Assembly (NCBI GenBank): GCA_044223515.1
Contig: JBGALV010000092.1
Location: 1-19,372, forward strand
Source: SHVZ01 sp044223515
GTDB lineage: Bacteria > Pseudomonadota > Alphaproteobacteria > SHVZ01
Length of the DNA stretch: 19,372 bases
Direction: 5' to 3'
The notes under the pieces: generated by a model
What the model was told of the DNA's origin: nothing
The model's database searches: none
Seen by the model: only the letters and a program-made list of their open reading frames with translations
Shown: piece by piece, positions 6,761-14,909 of the stretch
Numbering within the stretch: the first letter of the stretch is position 1
How the letters are laid out: each line of letters opens with the position of its first letter
Translations under genes and position numbers: made by a program

Positions 6761-6776
6761 TGGCGCAAAGATTGCA
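6761..6776 (+). promoter_or_regulatory. Sigma-54 promoter of the radical SAM gene
   Basis: TGGCGCAAAGATTGCA matches the consensus TGGCAC-N5-TTGCA at all but one fixed position, with -24 GG and -12 GC ten bases apart. The predicted start is near 6786, giving a leader of about 37 bases to the ATG at 6823, mirroring the flgK side. It is the best sigma-54 match in the window. Confidence 0.75.
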
Positions 6777-6822
6777 AGAATGCGCCCCTTGAGAGCATAG
6801 GCTCACCCGACCGGAAGTGATC

Positions 6823-8313
6823 ATGGCCGAGAAAGTCGACATCCTATTCATCAACCCCGGCGAGCCCGCCCAGATCTACCAGGGCCTCGGGGACGAGTTC
6901 AGCGCCATCGAGCCGCCGGTCTTCGCAGGCCTCTTCTCCACCTACGCCCGCAAGCGCGGCGCGTCGGTCGCGATCATCGACGGCCCCGCCGAACGACTGA
7001 ACTCCGCGCAGGTCGCCGAACAGGTGGCCAAGGACTACGACCCGACGCTGGTCGTGGTCGTCGTCTACGGCTTCCAGCCCTCGGCCTCGACGCAGAACAT
7101 GACCGCGGCCGGCCGCGTCGCGCAGCTGATCCATTCGCACGATCCGTCGATCAAGATCATGATGACGGGCACCCACCTCGCCGCCCTCCCCGAGCAATCG
7201 ATGCGCGAGGAGTCGATCGACTTCGTCTGCGATCGCGAAGGGCCGGTCACGATCTTCAAGACCATGCAGGCGCTCAAGGCGGGCGAGACCGACTTCTCGA
7301 AGATCCCCTCGCTCTGGTGGCGCAAGGACGGCCACGTCATGGCGCCCTCAGAGCACGAGGGCCTGCTCGTCGACCTCGACCAGGAGATGCCGGGCATCGC
7401 GTGGGACATGATGGACCCGCGCAAGTACCGCTCGCACAACTGGCACTCCTTCGACCACATCCACGACCGCACGCCCTACGCGGCGATCCACACCTCGCTG
7501 GGTTGCCCGTACAAGTGCTCGTTCTGCTGCATCAACGCGCCGTTCGGGAAGTCCTCCTACCGCATGTGGAGCCCCGAGGTCGTGGTGAAGGAGATCGACC
7601 ACCTCGTCGCCAACTACGGGGTCAAGAACATCAAGTTCGTCGATGAGATGTTCGTGCTCAACAAGCGCCACGTGCTCGGCATCTCGGACCTTCTGATCGA
7701 TCGGGGCTACGACCTCAACATCTGGGCGTATGCGCGTGTCGACACGGTGCAGGACCAGTTCCTCGACAAGCTCCGCAAGGCGGGCTTCCGCTGGCTCTGC
7801 CTCGGCATCGAGAGCGCGTCCGCCGACGTCCGCGACGGCGCTGCCAAGAAGTACGACCAGAACGACATCGCCGACACGGTGCATCGCATCCAGGACGCCG
7901 GAATCCACGTCCTCGGCAACTACATCTTCGGGCTCCCCGACGACACGCATGAGCGCATGCAGGAGACGCTCGACATGGCGCTCGCGCTCAATTGCGAGTT
8001 CGGGAACTTCTATTCGGCGATGGCGTATCCGGGATCGCCGCTCTATCGCATGGCGGTCGAGTCGAAGCTCGAGCTTCCGGAGAAGTGGCACCACTTCTCC
8101 CAGCACGGCTACGAGTCGAAGCCGCTCCGCACCAAGCATCTGACCGCGGCCGAGATCCTCGCCTTCCGCGATCACGCCTGGCAGAAGTACTTCAACAGCC
8201 CGACCTATCTGCAGATGGTGCAGCGGAAGTTCGGCGCGGACGTGGTCGACCACGTCCACCGCATGACCCAGATGCCGCTGAAGCGGAAGCTCCTCGAGAA
8301 GATCGCGGCCTAA
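6823..8313 (+). CDS. B12-binding-domain radical SAM protein, predicted flagellar regulon member
   Basis: A 496-residue protein with two domains. Residues about 5-150 form a cobalamin-binding-type Rossmann domain (VDILFINPGEP start, MMTGTHLAALPE near 110) lacking the DxHxxG lower-ligand motif, as in many BchE-like members. Residues about 220-440 hold the radical SAM barrel with CPYKCSFC, the CxxxCxxC iron-sulfur motif, followed by IKFVDEMFVLNKRHV, LCLGIESAS and GNYIFGLPDDTHE, typical of the class. The last 60 residues are helical. Family members methylate unactivated carbons or rearrange substrates, so the substrate is unknown. I chose the ATG at 6823, with GGAA six bases upstream; a GTG at 6817 is in frame. 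A sigma-54 promoter and shared enhancer suggest expression with flgKL, hence a possible role in modifying flagellin or a flagellar glycan. Its TAA overlaps the stop of the convergent enolase gene. Confidence 0.85.
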   Translation: MAEKVDILFINPGEPAQIYQGLGDEFSAIEPPVFAGLFSTYARKRGASVAIIDGPAERLNSAQVAEQVAKDYDPTLVVVVVYGFQPSASTQNMTAAGRVAQLIHSHDPSIKIMMTGTHLAALPEQSMREESIDFVCDREGPVTIFKTMQALKAGETDFSKIPSLWWRKDGHVMAPSEHEGLLVDLDQEMPGIAWDMMDPRKYRSHNWHSFDHIHDRTPYAAIHTSLGCPYKCSFCCINAPFGKSSYRMWSPEVVVKEIDHLVANYGVKNIKFVDEMFVLNKRHVLGISDLLIDRGYDLNIWAYARVDTVQDQFLDKLRKAGFRWLCLGIESASADVRDGAAKKYDQNDIADTVHRIQDAGIHVLGNYIFGLPDDTHERMQETLDMALALNCEFGNFYSAMAYPGSPLYRMAVESKLELPEKWHHFSQHGYESKPLRTKHLTAAEILAFRDHAWQKYFNSPTYLQMVQRKFGADVVDHVHRMTQMPLKRKLLEKIAA

Positions 8314-9585
8314 CGGCCCCAGGGAAAGCTGCTGGCCGGCGGCAGCCTGCCGCCGATCGCCTCCGCCGACGGATCCCCTCGTTCCATTTCGCCATGCGCT
8401 CTGAGCGCGTGAACGAGCCGACCTTGAGCTGCGGGCAGCCCCACCCGACGGCGAGATGGACGATGGTGACGTCCTCGGTCTCGCCGGAACGCGCCGAGAC
8501 GATCGCGCCGTAGCCAACCGACGACGGGACTCGTCGAACGCGGCCTTGGTCTCGGTCAACGTGCCCGCCTGGTTCGGCTTGATCAGCGCGGTGTTGCAGG
8601 CACCTATCTTCGCGGCCTCCGCGATCCGCGCGGCATTCGTGACGACGAAGTCGTCACCGACCACCTGGACCTTGTTCCCTGCCGCCTTGGTGAAACGGGC
8701 GAAAGCTTGGGGATCGTCCTCGGCCAGCGGATCCTCGATCGAGACGATCGGATACCGGGCGAGCCATCCGAGCAGCATCTCGGAGATCCCGTCGGAGTCG
8801 AGCTCGCGACCGTCCTTCGCCAGCTTGTAGCGTCCGTCCCGGCCGAAATCGCTGGCGGCGATATCGAGCGCGATCCCGACCTCGACACCCGGCGTGAAGC
8901 CCGCCTTCTCGATCGCGCGCACGAGCGTCTCGATCGCTTCCTCGTTCGAGTCGAAGACCGGCCAGAAGCCGCCTTCGTCGGCGACGCCGGCGAGCTTGCC
9001 GGCATCCTTCATCAGCTTGCCGGCGGCGAGATAGACCTCGGCGGTCCAGTCGAGCGCCTGGGCGAACTCGGTCGCGCCGATCGCGATCACCATGAAGTCC
9101 TGCAGATCGACGCGACGCCCGGCATGCGCGCCGCCGCCGAAGATCTGGATCTCGGGCAGCGGCAGCGGACCGGACCCGCCGAGATATTTCCACAATGGTT
9201 GACCCGCGGCCGCGGCGGCAGCGTGCGCCACCGCCATCGAGGTCGCGATCAGCGCGTTGCCGCCGAGGCGTCCCTTGTTTTGGGTGCCGTCGCGCTCGAT
9301 CAGCCGCGCATCGACGCCGGCCTGCTCGGTCGCGTCCATGCCCTTGATCGCCGCGGCGATCTCGCCCGAGACATGCGCGACCGCGCGCGCCACGTCGTAG
9401 CCGCCGAACTTCGTGCCGCCATCGCGCAGATCGACTGCCTCGCCCGAGCCGGTCGACGCTCCGGCCGGCGCGATCGCGCGGCCGGTCGCACCGCCCTCCA
9501 GGCGGATCTCGGTCTCGACGGTCGGGCGGCCGCGTGAGTCCCAGATCCGGCGCGCATGGACATGGGCGATCTTGGTCGAGGTCAT
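8310..9585 (-). CDS. Enolase-superfamily paralogue, frameshifted twice
   Basis: Reconstructed with two missing bases (about 8512-8520 and about 8361-8366) it gives 425 residues, the normal enolase length. Enolase removes water from 2-phosphoglycerate. Visible landmarks: GASTG loop, GGAHAG, DEGGFWP, ALDIAASDF, SIEDPLAEDD, GDDFVVTN, IKPNQAGTLTET, RSGETED and QLKVGSF, so the three magnesium ligands and both catalytic lysines (yeast K345, K396) are kept. Two active-site positions differ: yeast E168 in LQEFM is Asp here (LQDFM), and yeast H373 in SHRSGETED is Ala (SARSGETED). This suggests a paralogue acting on another phosphorylated hydroxy acid rather than the glycolytic enzyme. The ATG overlaps the stop of the upstream kinase gene (ATGA) and AGGAA lies five bases upstream, so the two are coupled. 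The frameshifts may be sequencing errors. Confidence 0.8.
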
Positions 9586-10639
9586 GCGAGTTCCTGTTTC
9601 CAGCGGTCGGCGACGAGGGCGAGACGAGCCACGGGCTGATCGAGGAGGTGGCGCGCGACGCGACGCACGAGGGTCTTGTCGGCCTCGTCGGTCAGGTACT
9701 CGACCGGCGACTTGCCGTCGACCCGGGCAAGCAGCAGCCCGGGAACAAGCACCGCCGCGCGCGCCTCGATGTCGGCAGCAGGCTCCCAATCGACACCGGC
9801 AAGATAGCGCCGGGCCATCGCCTCGAAGGATGCAAGAAGCTGCGAGGCGGCCTCGCGGCGCACGAGGCATTTCAGCAGCAGATGGTTGAGGCAAAAGCCG
9901 AGGTCGAAGGCCGGATCGCCGAACCAGGCGCATTCGGCATCGAGGAAGACCGGGCCCGACGGCCCGACCAGGATGTTCTTCGGGCTGACGTCGCCATGCA
10001 CGAGCGCACGCCTGGTCGTCGCCGTCGTCTGCACGATCCGATGCAGCGCCTCGGACCGATCCGGGTGCTTCGCCGCGGCCGCTTCGAGATAGGGCGAGAG
10101 GCGGATGTCGTGGAAGATCGCGTCGGTCGGGAAGAGGCCGGGGATCAACTTGTCGCGTGCGGTCGCGGAATGGATCAGTGCGAGCCGCCGCCCCACCTCC
10201 TCCGCCGTCCCGACCTCCACATGACCGTCGAGGAGTTGGCGCTTCCACAGCGGATGGCGGGCGGGATCGAGATAGCTCATCGCGAAGACGCCCGCGTCCT
10301 CGTCGGCGGCGACGATCTCCGGAAGATACGGGCGACGGTGCGTCCTCGTCGGCGGCGACGATATGGCAGCTCGCTTGACCGCGCCTCCGGGATGACCTTC
10401 CAGATGTCGGACGGACGCGAACCGAACGATCGGATCTCGTAGCGGTCCGATGGCGAGTGCGCCAGTCCGGGCGACCTGCTGGCAAGCGCCCGCTTGACCG
10501 CGACCGGCCCGGAAGGGAGGTCGGCCTTCCAGATGTCGGATGAGACGCCCCCGGTCAGTGGAGTCGCCGGCGGGCGCTCTCCGGGGCGGATCAGGCCCAG
10601 GCGAGCCAGATCAGCGTAAATCGTCCCTGGATCGGTCAT
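9582..10639 (-). pseudogene. APH-family phosphotransferase with disrupted N-terminal third
   Basis: The C-terminal two thirds is one clean frame (from about 10316 to the TGA at 9582-9584). It carries the catalytic loop LVHGDVSPKNILV, then FLDAECAWFGDPAFDLGF, the HGDxxxxN and D-x-E metal-binding motifs of aminoglycoside phosphotransferase/choline kinase-like enzymes, which phosphorylate small hydroxylated molecules with ATP. The N-terminus is recognisable in another frame from the ATG at 10639 (LARLGLIRPGE, LTGGVSSDIWKADL, GPVAVKRALA). Between them, about 10320-10490, the sequence is scrambled: a 23-bp segment is repeated 46 bases apart (10294-10316 and 10340-10362) and the SDIWK coding motif appears twice. 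Either the gene is broken or the region is misassembled. It is the first gene of a unit with the enolase paralogue, so it may supply that enzyme's phosphorylated substrate. Confidence 0.65.
10294..10362. repeat. 23-bp direct repeat, 46-bp period, inside the kinase gene
   Basis: The 23 bases at 10294-10316 recur exactly at 10340-10362. The 46-bp offset is not a multiple of three, so it shifts the kinase frame: both copies can encode IVAADEDA, but only the one at 10294-10316 joins the intact C-terminal frame. It looks like a tandem duplication, real or arising in assembly. Confidence 0.8.
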
Positions 10640-10707
10640 CCGGGCGAAGCTAGGCAAGACCGCCGGCAGGGGCCAGCGCCAAGCGTTCAGGGCGAAAGCC
10701 GGCCGCC

Positions 10708-10742
10708 TTGACAAGCCAGCCCCGCGAGGCGCCAATCGCCTC
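10708..10742 (+). promoter_or_regulatory. Possible promoter with overlapping operator, aldehyde dehydrogenase operon
   Basis: A perfect -35 hexamer TTGACA is at 10708-10713; the -10 (about CCAATC at 10732-10737) is poor. The dyad GAGGCG (10726-10731), CCAAT, CGCCTC (10737-10742) overlaps that -10 and could be a regulator site in this 134-bp divergent region. Confidence 0.35.
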
Positions 10743-10773
10743 CTTTCCAAGCTCCATCAAGAGGCGCCGCGTC

Positions 10774-12211
10774 ATGGCCGTTCATCGCAATCTGATCGCC
10801 GGAGAATGGGTCGAGGGCAAGACCATCTCCAAGAACGTCAATCCCTCGAACCTGGCCGACGTGGTCGGCGAATACACCCGCGCCGACGCGGAGCAGACCA
10901 AGCAGGCGATCGGCGCCGCCCATGACGCCTTCCCGGCGTGGTCGCGCCACGGCCTCCAGGGCCGCGCCGACATCCTCGACAAGATCGGAAGCGAGATCCT
11001 GGCGCGCCAGGAGGAACTCGGCACGCTGCTCTCCCGCGAGGAAGGCAAGACCAAGCCCGAAGGCATCGGCGAGGCCAACCGTGCCGGCAACATCTTCAAG
11101 TTCTTCGCCGGCGAGGTGCTGCGCCAGGCGGGCGAGAAGCTGGGCTCGGTCCGTCCCAACGTCGACGTCGAGGTGACGCGCGAGCCGCTCGGCGTCGTCG
11201 GCATCATCACGCCCTGGAACTTCCCGATCGCGATCCCGGCCTGGAAGATCGCCCCGGCGCTGGCCTACGGGAACTGCGTGGTGTTCAAGCCGGCCGACCT
11301 GGTGCCGGGCTCGGCCTGGGCGCTCTCCGAGATCATCAGCCGCGCCGGTCTGCCGAAGGGCGCAGTTCAACCTGGTGATGGGACTGGGATCCGAGGTCGG
11401 TGCCACGCTGCTCGCCGACAAGCGCGTCGTTGGCATCAGCTTCACCGGCTCGGTCCAGACCGGCCGCAACGTCGCGCGCAGCGCGGTCGAGCGGATGGCC
11501 AAGGTCCAGCTCGAGATGGGCGGCAAGAACCCGCTGGTCGTGCTCGACGACGCCGACCTCAAGGTCGCGGTCAACTGCGCGGTCCAGGGCGCCTACTACT
11601 CGACCGGCCAGCGCTGCACCGCCTCCTCGCGCTTCATCGTGACCGAGGGCATCCACGACAAGTTCGTCGGCGCCATGGTCGACAGCCTGAAGGCGCTCAA
11701 GATCGGCGACGCGCTGAAGCCCGAGACGCAGATCGGCCCGGTGGTCGACCAGAGCCAGCTCGACCAGGACATTAGCTACATCGACATCGCCAAGAAGGAA
11801 GGCGGCAAGCTCGCCTTCGGCGGCGAGTGGCTCAACCGCGACACCGAGGGCTTCTATCTGGCCCCGGCGCTGTTCACCGAGACCACCAACCAGATGCGGA
11901 TCAGCCGCGAGGAAGTGTTCGGCCCGGTCGCCAACGTGATCCGCGCCAAGAACTACGACGAGGCGCTGGCGATCGCCAACGACACCGAGTTCGGTCTCTC
12001 GGCCGGCATCTGCACGACGTCGCTCAAATACGCGAACGACTTCAAGCGCTCGTCCCAGGCCGGCATGGTGATGGTCAACCTGCCGACCGCCGGCGTCGAC
12101 TATCACGTGCCGTTCGGCGGCCGGAAGGGCTCCAGCTACGGCCCGCGCGAGCAGGGCCGCTACGCCGCCGAGTTCTACACCACGGTCAAGACCGCCTACA
12201 CGACCGCCTGA
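10774..12211 (+). CDS. Aldehyde dehydrogenase (oxoglutarate-semialdehyde DH-like), one frameshift
   Basis: Removing one extra base near 11361-11365 gives a continuous 478-residue NAD(P)-dependent aldehyde dehydrogenase, the usual length. Landmarks in order: NLIAGEWVEG at the N-terminus, PWNFPIAIPAWKIAPAL (cofactor binding, conserved Asn), FTGSVQTGRNV, LEMGGKNPLVV (catalytic-base Glu), TGQRCTASSR with the nucleophilic Cys, EEVFGPVANVI, and a GRKGSSYGPREQG end. Overall it resembles 2,5-dioxovalerate (alpha-ketoglutaric semialdehyde) dehydrogenases of sugar-acid and hydroxyproline catabolism, but substrate assignment is uncertain. I start at the ATG at 10774, with AAGAGG upstream; a longer frame reaches 10708 but adds non-conserved residues. 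The next gene begins 59 bases downstream on the same strand. The insertion lies in otherwise well-conserved sequence and is probably an error. Confidence 0.85.
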
Positions 12212-12270
12212 CCTGCTGTATCCTCTCCCGCCGCCCGGCGCGGGAGAGGGTTCCGCTGTATGATCCCCCG

Positions 12271-13221
12271 ATGCTGAGCGATGTTCAGCTCGCGGCCTAT
12301 CGCCGCGACGGATTCCTCGTGGTGAAGGGCTTCGCCGATCCGGCTGCCTGCGACCGGCTGGTCGAGCACAGCTACGAGCTGATCGACGCGTTGGATCCGA
12401 GCACCGTCTCGGTCTTCACCACCGACGAGCAGACCCGCACCACCGACGACTATTTCCTCGGGTCCGGGGATACGATCCGCTGCTTCTTCGAAGCCGAGGC
12501 CTTCGGGTCCGATGGCAAGCTCGCGGTGCCGAAGCGCCAGGCGATCAACAAGATCGGGCATGCACTGCACGACCTCGATCCGGTCTTCGGGCCGTTCTCG
12601 CGCGATGCCAGGCTGGCGGCGATCGCACGCCAGATCGGCCTCGCCGACGCAAAGCTGCTGCAGTCGATGGTGATCCTGACGCCGCCCGGCATCGGCGGCG
12701 AGGTCTCGGCGCATCAGGACGCGACCTTCCTCTACACCGAGCCGGTCACCGTCGCCGGCTTCTGGTTCGCGCTCGAGGACGCCACACTCGAGAACGGCTG
12801 CATGTGGGGACTGCCGGGCGGCCATTGCCTCGGCCTCAAGCGCCGCTTCAGGCGATCCGGTGGTGGCGTCGTCTTCGACGAGCTCGATCCGAGCCCCCTT
12901 CCCTTGCCGCCCGACGGCTACGTCCCGCTGGAGGCGCCGAAGGGTTCGCTCGTGCTGCTCGACGGCCTGCTGCCGCATTGGAGCGCCGCCAACCGATCCC
13001 CTAAGTCCCGCGTCGCCTATTCGCTTCACGTGATCGACGGCACCGCCCAATATCCGTCCGACAACTGGCTCCGTCGGTCGCCCGGCCTGCCGCTCCGAGG
13101 ATTCTGGAACCGATCATGCGCTATCCCACCAACCCGGCCTGGGACGCGGTCGCCGCCCCGGCGATCGCCGAGACCCGGGCCTGGATCGCCGGCCGCAGCT
13201 TTCCCGCCGACAAGCCACTGA
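12271..13221 (+). CDS. Phytanoyl-CoA-dioxygenase-like Fe(II)/2-oxoglutarate oxygenase
   Basis: A non-heme iron oxygenase of the PhyH family, nearest in feel to PHYHD1-type proteins. It opens with LSDVQLAAYRRDGFLVVKGF, typical of the family. The iron-binding HxD is in SAHQDATFL, the distal His in LLPHWSAANRS, and the Arg that binds 2-oxoglutarate is probably in KSRVAYSLHV. Homology appears to end around SDNWLRRSPGLPLRGF (about residue 278), yet no stop follows: the frame runs another 38 residues to 13221, overlapping the next gene. A lost stop or an indel near 13105 is likely. The ATG at 12271 lacks a good ribosome binding site. It sits between the aldehyde dehydrogenase and aminotransferase genes; substrate unknown. 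Confidence 0.78.
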   Translation: MLSDVQLAAYRRDGFLVVKGFADPAACDRLVEHSYELIDALDPSTVSVFTTDEQTRTTDDYFLGSGDTIRCFFEAEAFGSDGKLAVPKRQAINKIGHALHDLDPVFGPFSRDARLAAIARQIGLADAKLLQSMVILTPPGIGGEVSAHQDATFLYTEPVTVAGFWFALEDATLENGCMWGLPGGHCLGLKRRFRRSGGGVVFDELDPSPLPLPPDGYVPLEAPKGSLVLLDGLLPHWSAANRSPKSRVAYSLHVIDGTAQYPSDNWLRRSPGLPLRGFWNRSCAIPPTRPGTRSPPRRSPRPGPGSPAAAFPPTSH

Positions 13222-14290
13222 TCGACGTGGCGCAGGCGGTGCCGGGGTATCCGCCGCCGAAGGCGCTGACCGATCACCTGGCGCGGCTGGTCGCGGAACC
13301 GGGCTCGCACCGCTATACCGAGATCGAGGGCCTGCCGAGCTTGCGGCACGCCCTCGCCGAGCACATGAGCGGCTTCTACGGCGCACCGATCGGCGCGGAC
13401 AGCGTCGCTGTCACCGCAGGGTGCAACCAGGCCTATTGCCTGGCGATGCAGGTCCTCTGCGCTCCCGGCGACGAGGTGATCCTGCCGCAGCCGGCCTACT
13501 TCAATCACCAGATGTGGCTCGACGGGCTCGGCATCCGCGCCGTCCACCTGCCGTTCCGTCCCGACCGCAAGGGCGTGCCGGATCCCGAGGAAGCACGCCG
13601 ACTGATCGGGCCGAAGACGCGCGCGATCGTGCTGGTGACGCCCAACAACCCGACAGGCGCGGTCTACCCGGCGTCGGAGATAAGGCGCTTCTACGATCTC
13701 GCCCGCGAACGCGGCATCGCGCTTGTGGCCGACGAACCCAAGGCGACTTCCTGCCGGCCGAGGGAGCGCCGCACGACCTGTTCGGCGATCCGGGCTGGGC
13801 GGACACGATCGTCCACCTCTACAGCTTCTCGAAGGTCTACTGCCTCACCGGCTGGCGGGTCGGATCGGTGATCGCGCATCCCGATCTGATCCGGCGCATC
13901 GCCAAGGCGATGGATTGCGTCGCCATCTGCGCGCCCAGGCTCGGCCAGGAAGCGGCCCTGTTCGGCCTGGGCAACCTCGGCGATTTCGTCGCCGGCAACA
14001 CGCGCATGATGCGGAGCCGGGCGCAGGCCGTCGCCGAGGCGTTCCGAACCAACGACCCGGGCTACGAGCTGGTCAGCGTCGGCGCCTACTTCGCCTATGT
14101 GCGCCATCCTTTCGGGGCCACGCCCGGCCGCGATGTCGCGAAGCGACTGGCGGACGAGCAGAACCTGCTCTGCGTGCCCGGTGCCATGTTCGGCCCCGGG
14201 CAGGAAGGCTACCTCCGCCTCGCCTTCGCCAATGTCGAAACCGACCTGATGCCCGAGATGGTGCAGAGGTTGAAGGCGAGCATGCGCTGA
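13116..14290 (+). CDS. Class I/II aminotransferase (PLP fold type I), one frameshift
   Basis: Restoring one missing base near 13735-13738 gives 391 residues, the normal length for aspartate-aminotransferase-family enzymes, which move amino groups between amino and keto acids using pyridoxal phosphate. Landmarks in order: VPGYPPPKAL, the SHRYTEIEGLPSLRHALAEH substrate-binding region, VTAGCNQAYCLA, TPNNPTGAVYP with the cofactor Asn, ADE (Asp contacts the pyridine nitrogen), LYSFSKVYCLTGWRVG with the Schiff-base Lys, and EGYLRLAFAN with the carboxylate-binding Arg. Reading across the shift, ADET-QGDFLPAEG is restored by a single A in the run at GAACCC. The ATG has GGAA six bases upstream and lies inside the extended frame of the upstream oxygenase. 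Substrate cannot be given; context with an aldehyde dehydrogenase and an oxygenase suggests a catabolic operon. Confidence 0.84.
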
Positions 14291-14383
14291 ACGGGGCTTG
14301 CCGAGCCGTGGCTGGCGTAGCGAAGGCCGCTTTCGCCTTGCAGGCTACGGTGCGGCGGTCTTCGCGCTGCACGCGAAGGGCCA
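14291..14383. other. Spacer between convergent aminotransferase and tRNA-Val
   Basis: These 93 bases hold imperfect inverted repeats (GTAGC near 14317 with GCTAC near 14344, and GCGAA with TTCGC between them) that could fold in the aminotransferase transcript. No T run follows, so an intrinsic terminator is not established. Confidence 0.3.
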
Positions 14384-14454
14384 GGGCGACAGACGGGATC
14401 GAACCGCCGACATCCTCGGTGTAAGCGAGCGCTCTACCGCTGAGCTAATCGCCC
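14384..14454 (-). tRNA. tRNA-Val (anticodon UAC), with two apparent indels
   Basis: On the minus strand it begins GGGCGATTAGCTCAGCGGTA, with D stem GCTC/GAGC, the anticodon loop CTTACAC (anticodon UAC, valine GUA codons), and T arm GGCGG-TTCGATC-CCGTC. Two departures are visible. The anticodon stem has four good pairs (CTCG/CGAG); one more C on the 5' side would complete CCTCG/CGAGG. The acceptor 3' strand has an extra T before GTCGCCC, which otherwise pairs with GGGCGAT. CCA is not encoded. A tRNA-Val next to hup and lon is the usual alphaproteobacterial layout, so this is the real locus and the indels are probably sequence errors, otherwise a damaged tRNA. Confidence 0.82.
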
Positions 14455-14535
14455 AAACTCGTTTCGGCCGCACCATACCCAGAAATGCGAAGGCCAGCGA
14501 CACCCTGGGGCGCGCCGGCCTTCGAAACTTTCGGT

Positions 14536-14553
14536 CGCCGCGCTTCGGCGGCG
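14536..14553 (-). terminator. Possible hup terminator hairpin
   Basis: CGCCGC (14536-14541) and GCGGCG (14548-14553) form a 6-bp GC stem 13 bases beyond the HU stop on the minus strand. Only a short, interrupted T stretch follows, so function is tentative. Confidence 0.35.
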
Positions 14554-14565
14554 GAGGACGACGCT

Positions 14566-14838
14566 CTAGTTCAGAGCGTCCTTGAGGCCCTTGCCGGCCT
14601 TGAACTTCGCCGAAGTCGAAGCGGGGATCTTGATCTCCTCGCCGGTGCGCGGGTTGCGGCCGGTGGTCGCCGCACGCTTGGAGACGACGAAGGTACCGAA
14701 GCCGACGAGGCGCACCTCGTCCCCGGCCTTGAGCGAAGCGGTGATGGAGTCGAAGACGGCGTCGACGGCCTTCGTCGCGTCCGTACGGCTCAATCCGCTG
14801 CTGTCGGCGACTGCCGCCACGAGATCGTTCTTGTTCAC
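14566..14838 (-). CDS. hup: DNA-binding protein HU
   Basis: A 90-residue nucleoid protein that bends DNA as a dimer. Starting at the GTG at 14838 it reads MNKNDLVAAVADSSGLSRTD, with VGFGTFVVSKRAATTGRNPR (the beta arm; R-x-x-R-NP signature), then GEEIKIPASTSAKFKAGKGL, a full-length classic HU. An in-frame ATG five codons upstream exists but overlaps its only Shine-Dalgarno (AGGA directly abutting the ATG), whereas the GTG has GGGG at a workable distance and yields the family's exact start. A sigma-70-like promoter lies at 14910-14938. It follows lon on the same strand but has its own promoter and is separated by the lon terminator. Confidence 0.95.
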   Translation of the reverse strand: MNKNDLVAAVADSSGLSRTDATKAVDAVFDSITASLKAGDEVRLVGFGTFVVSKRAATTGRNPRTGEEIKIPASTSAKFKAGKGLKDALN

Positions 14839-14909
14839 TGCTCGGCCCCCCATTCCTCAGGAAGTTTGGCCTTCGTCGCTCACGCAGGGGTGATCGCGAA
14901 AGAGGCGCA

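Noticed and set aside
7348..10485. A 1045-codon minus-strand open frame
   Set aside because: It is a chance chain: only its middle is the enolase, and the rest is antisense to the radical SAM gene or out-of-frame kinase sequence.
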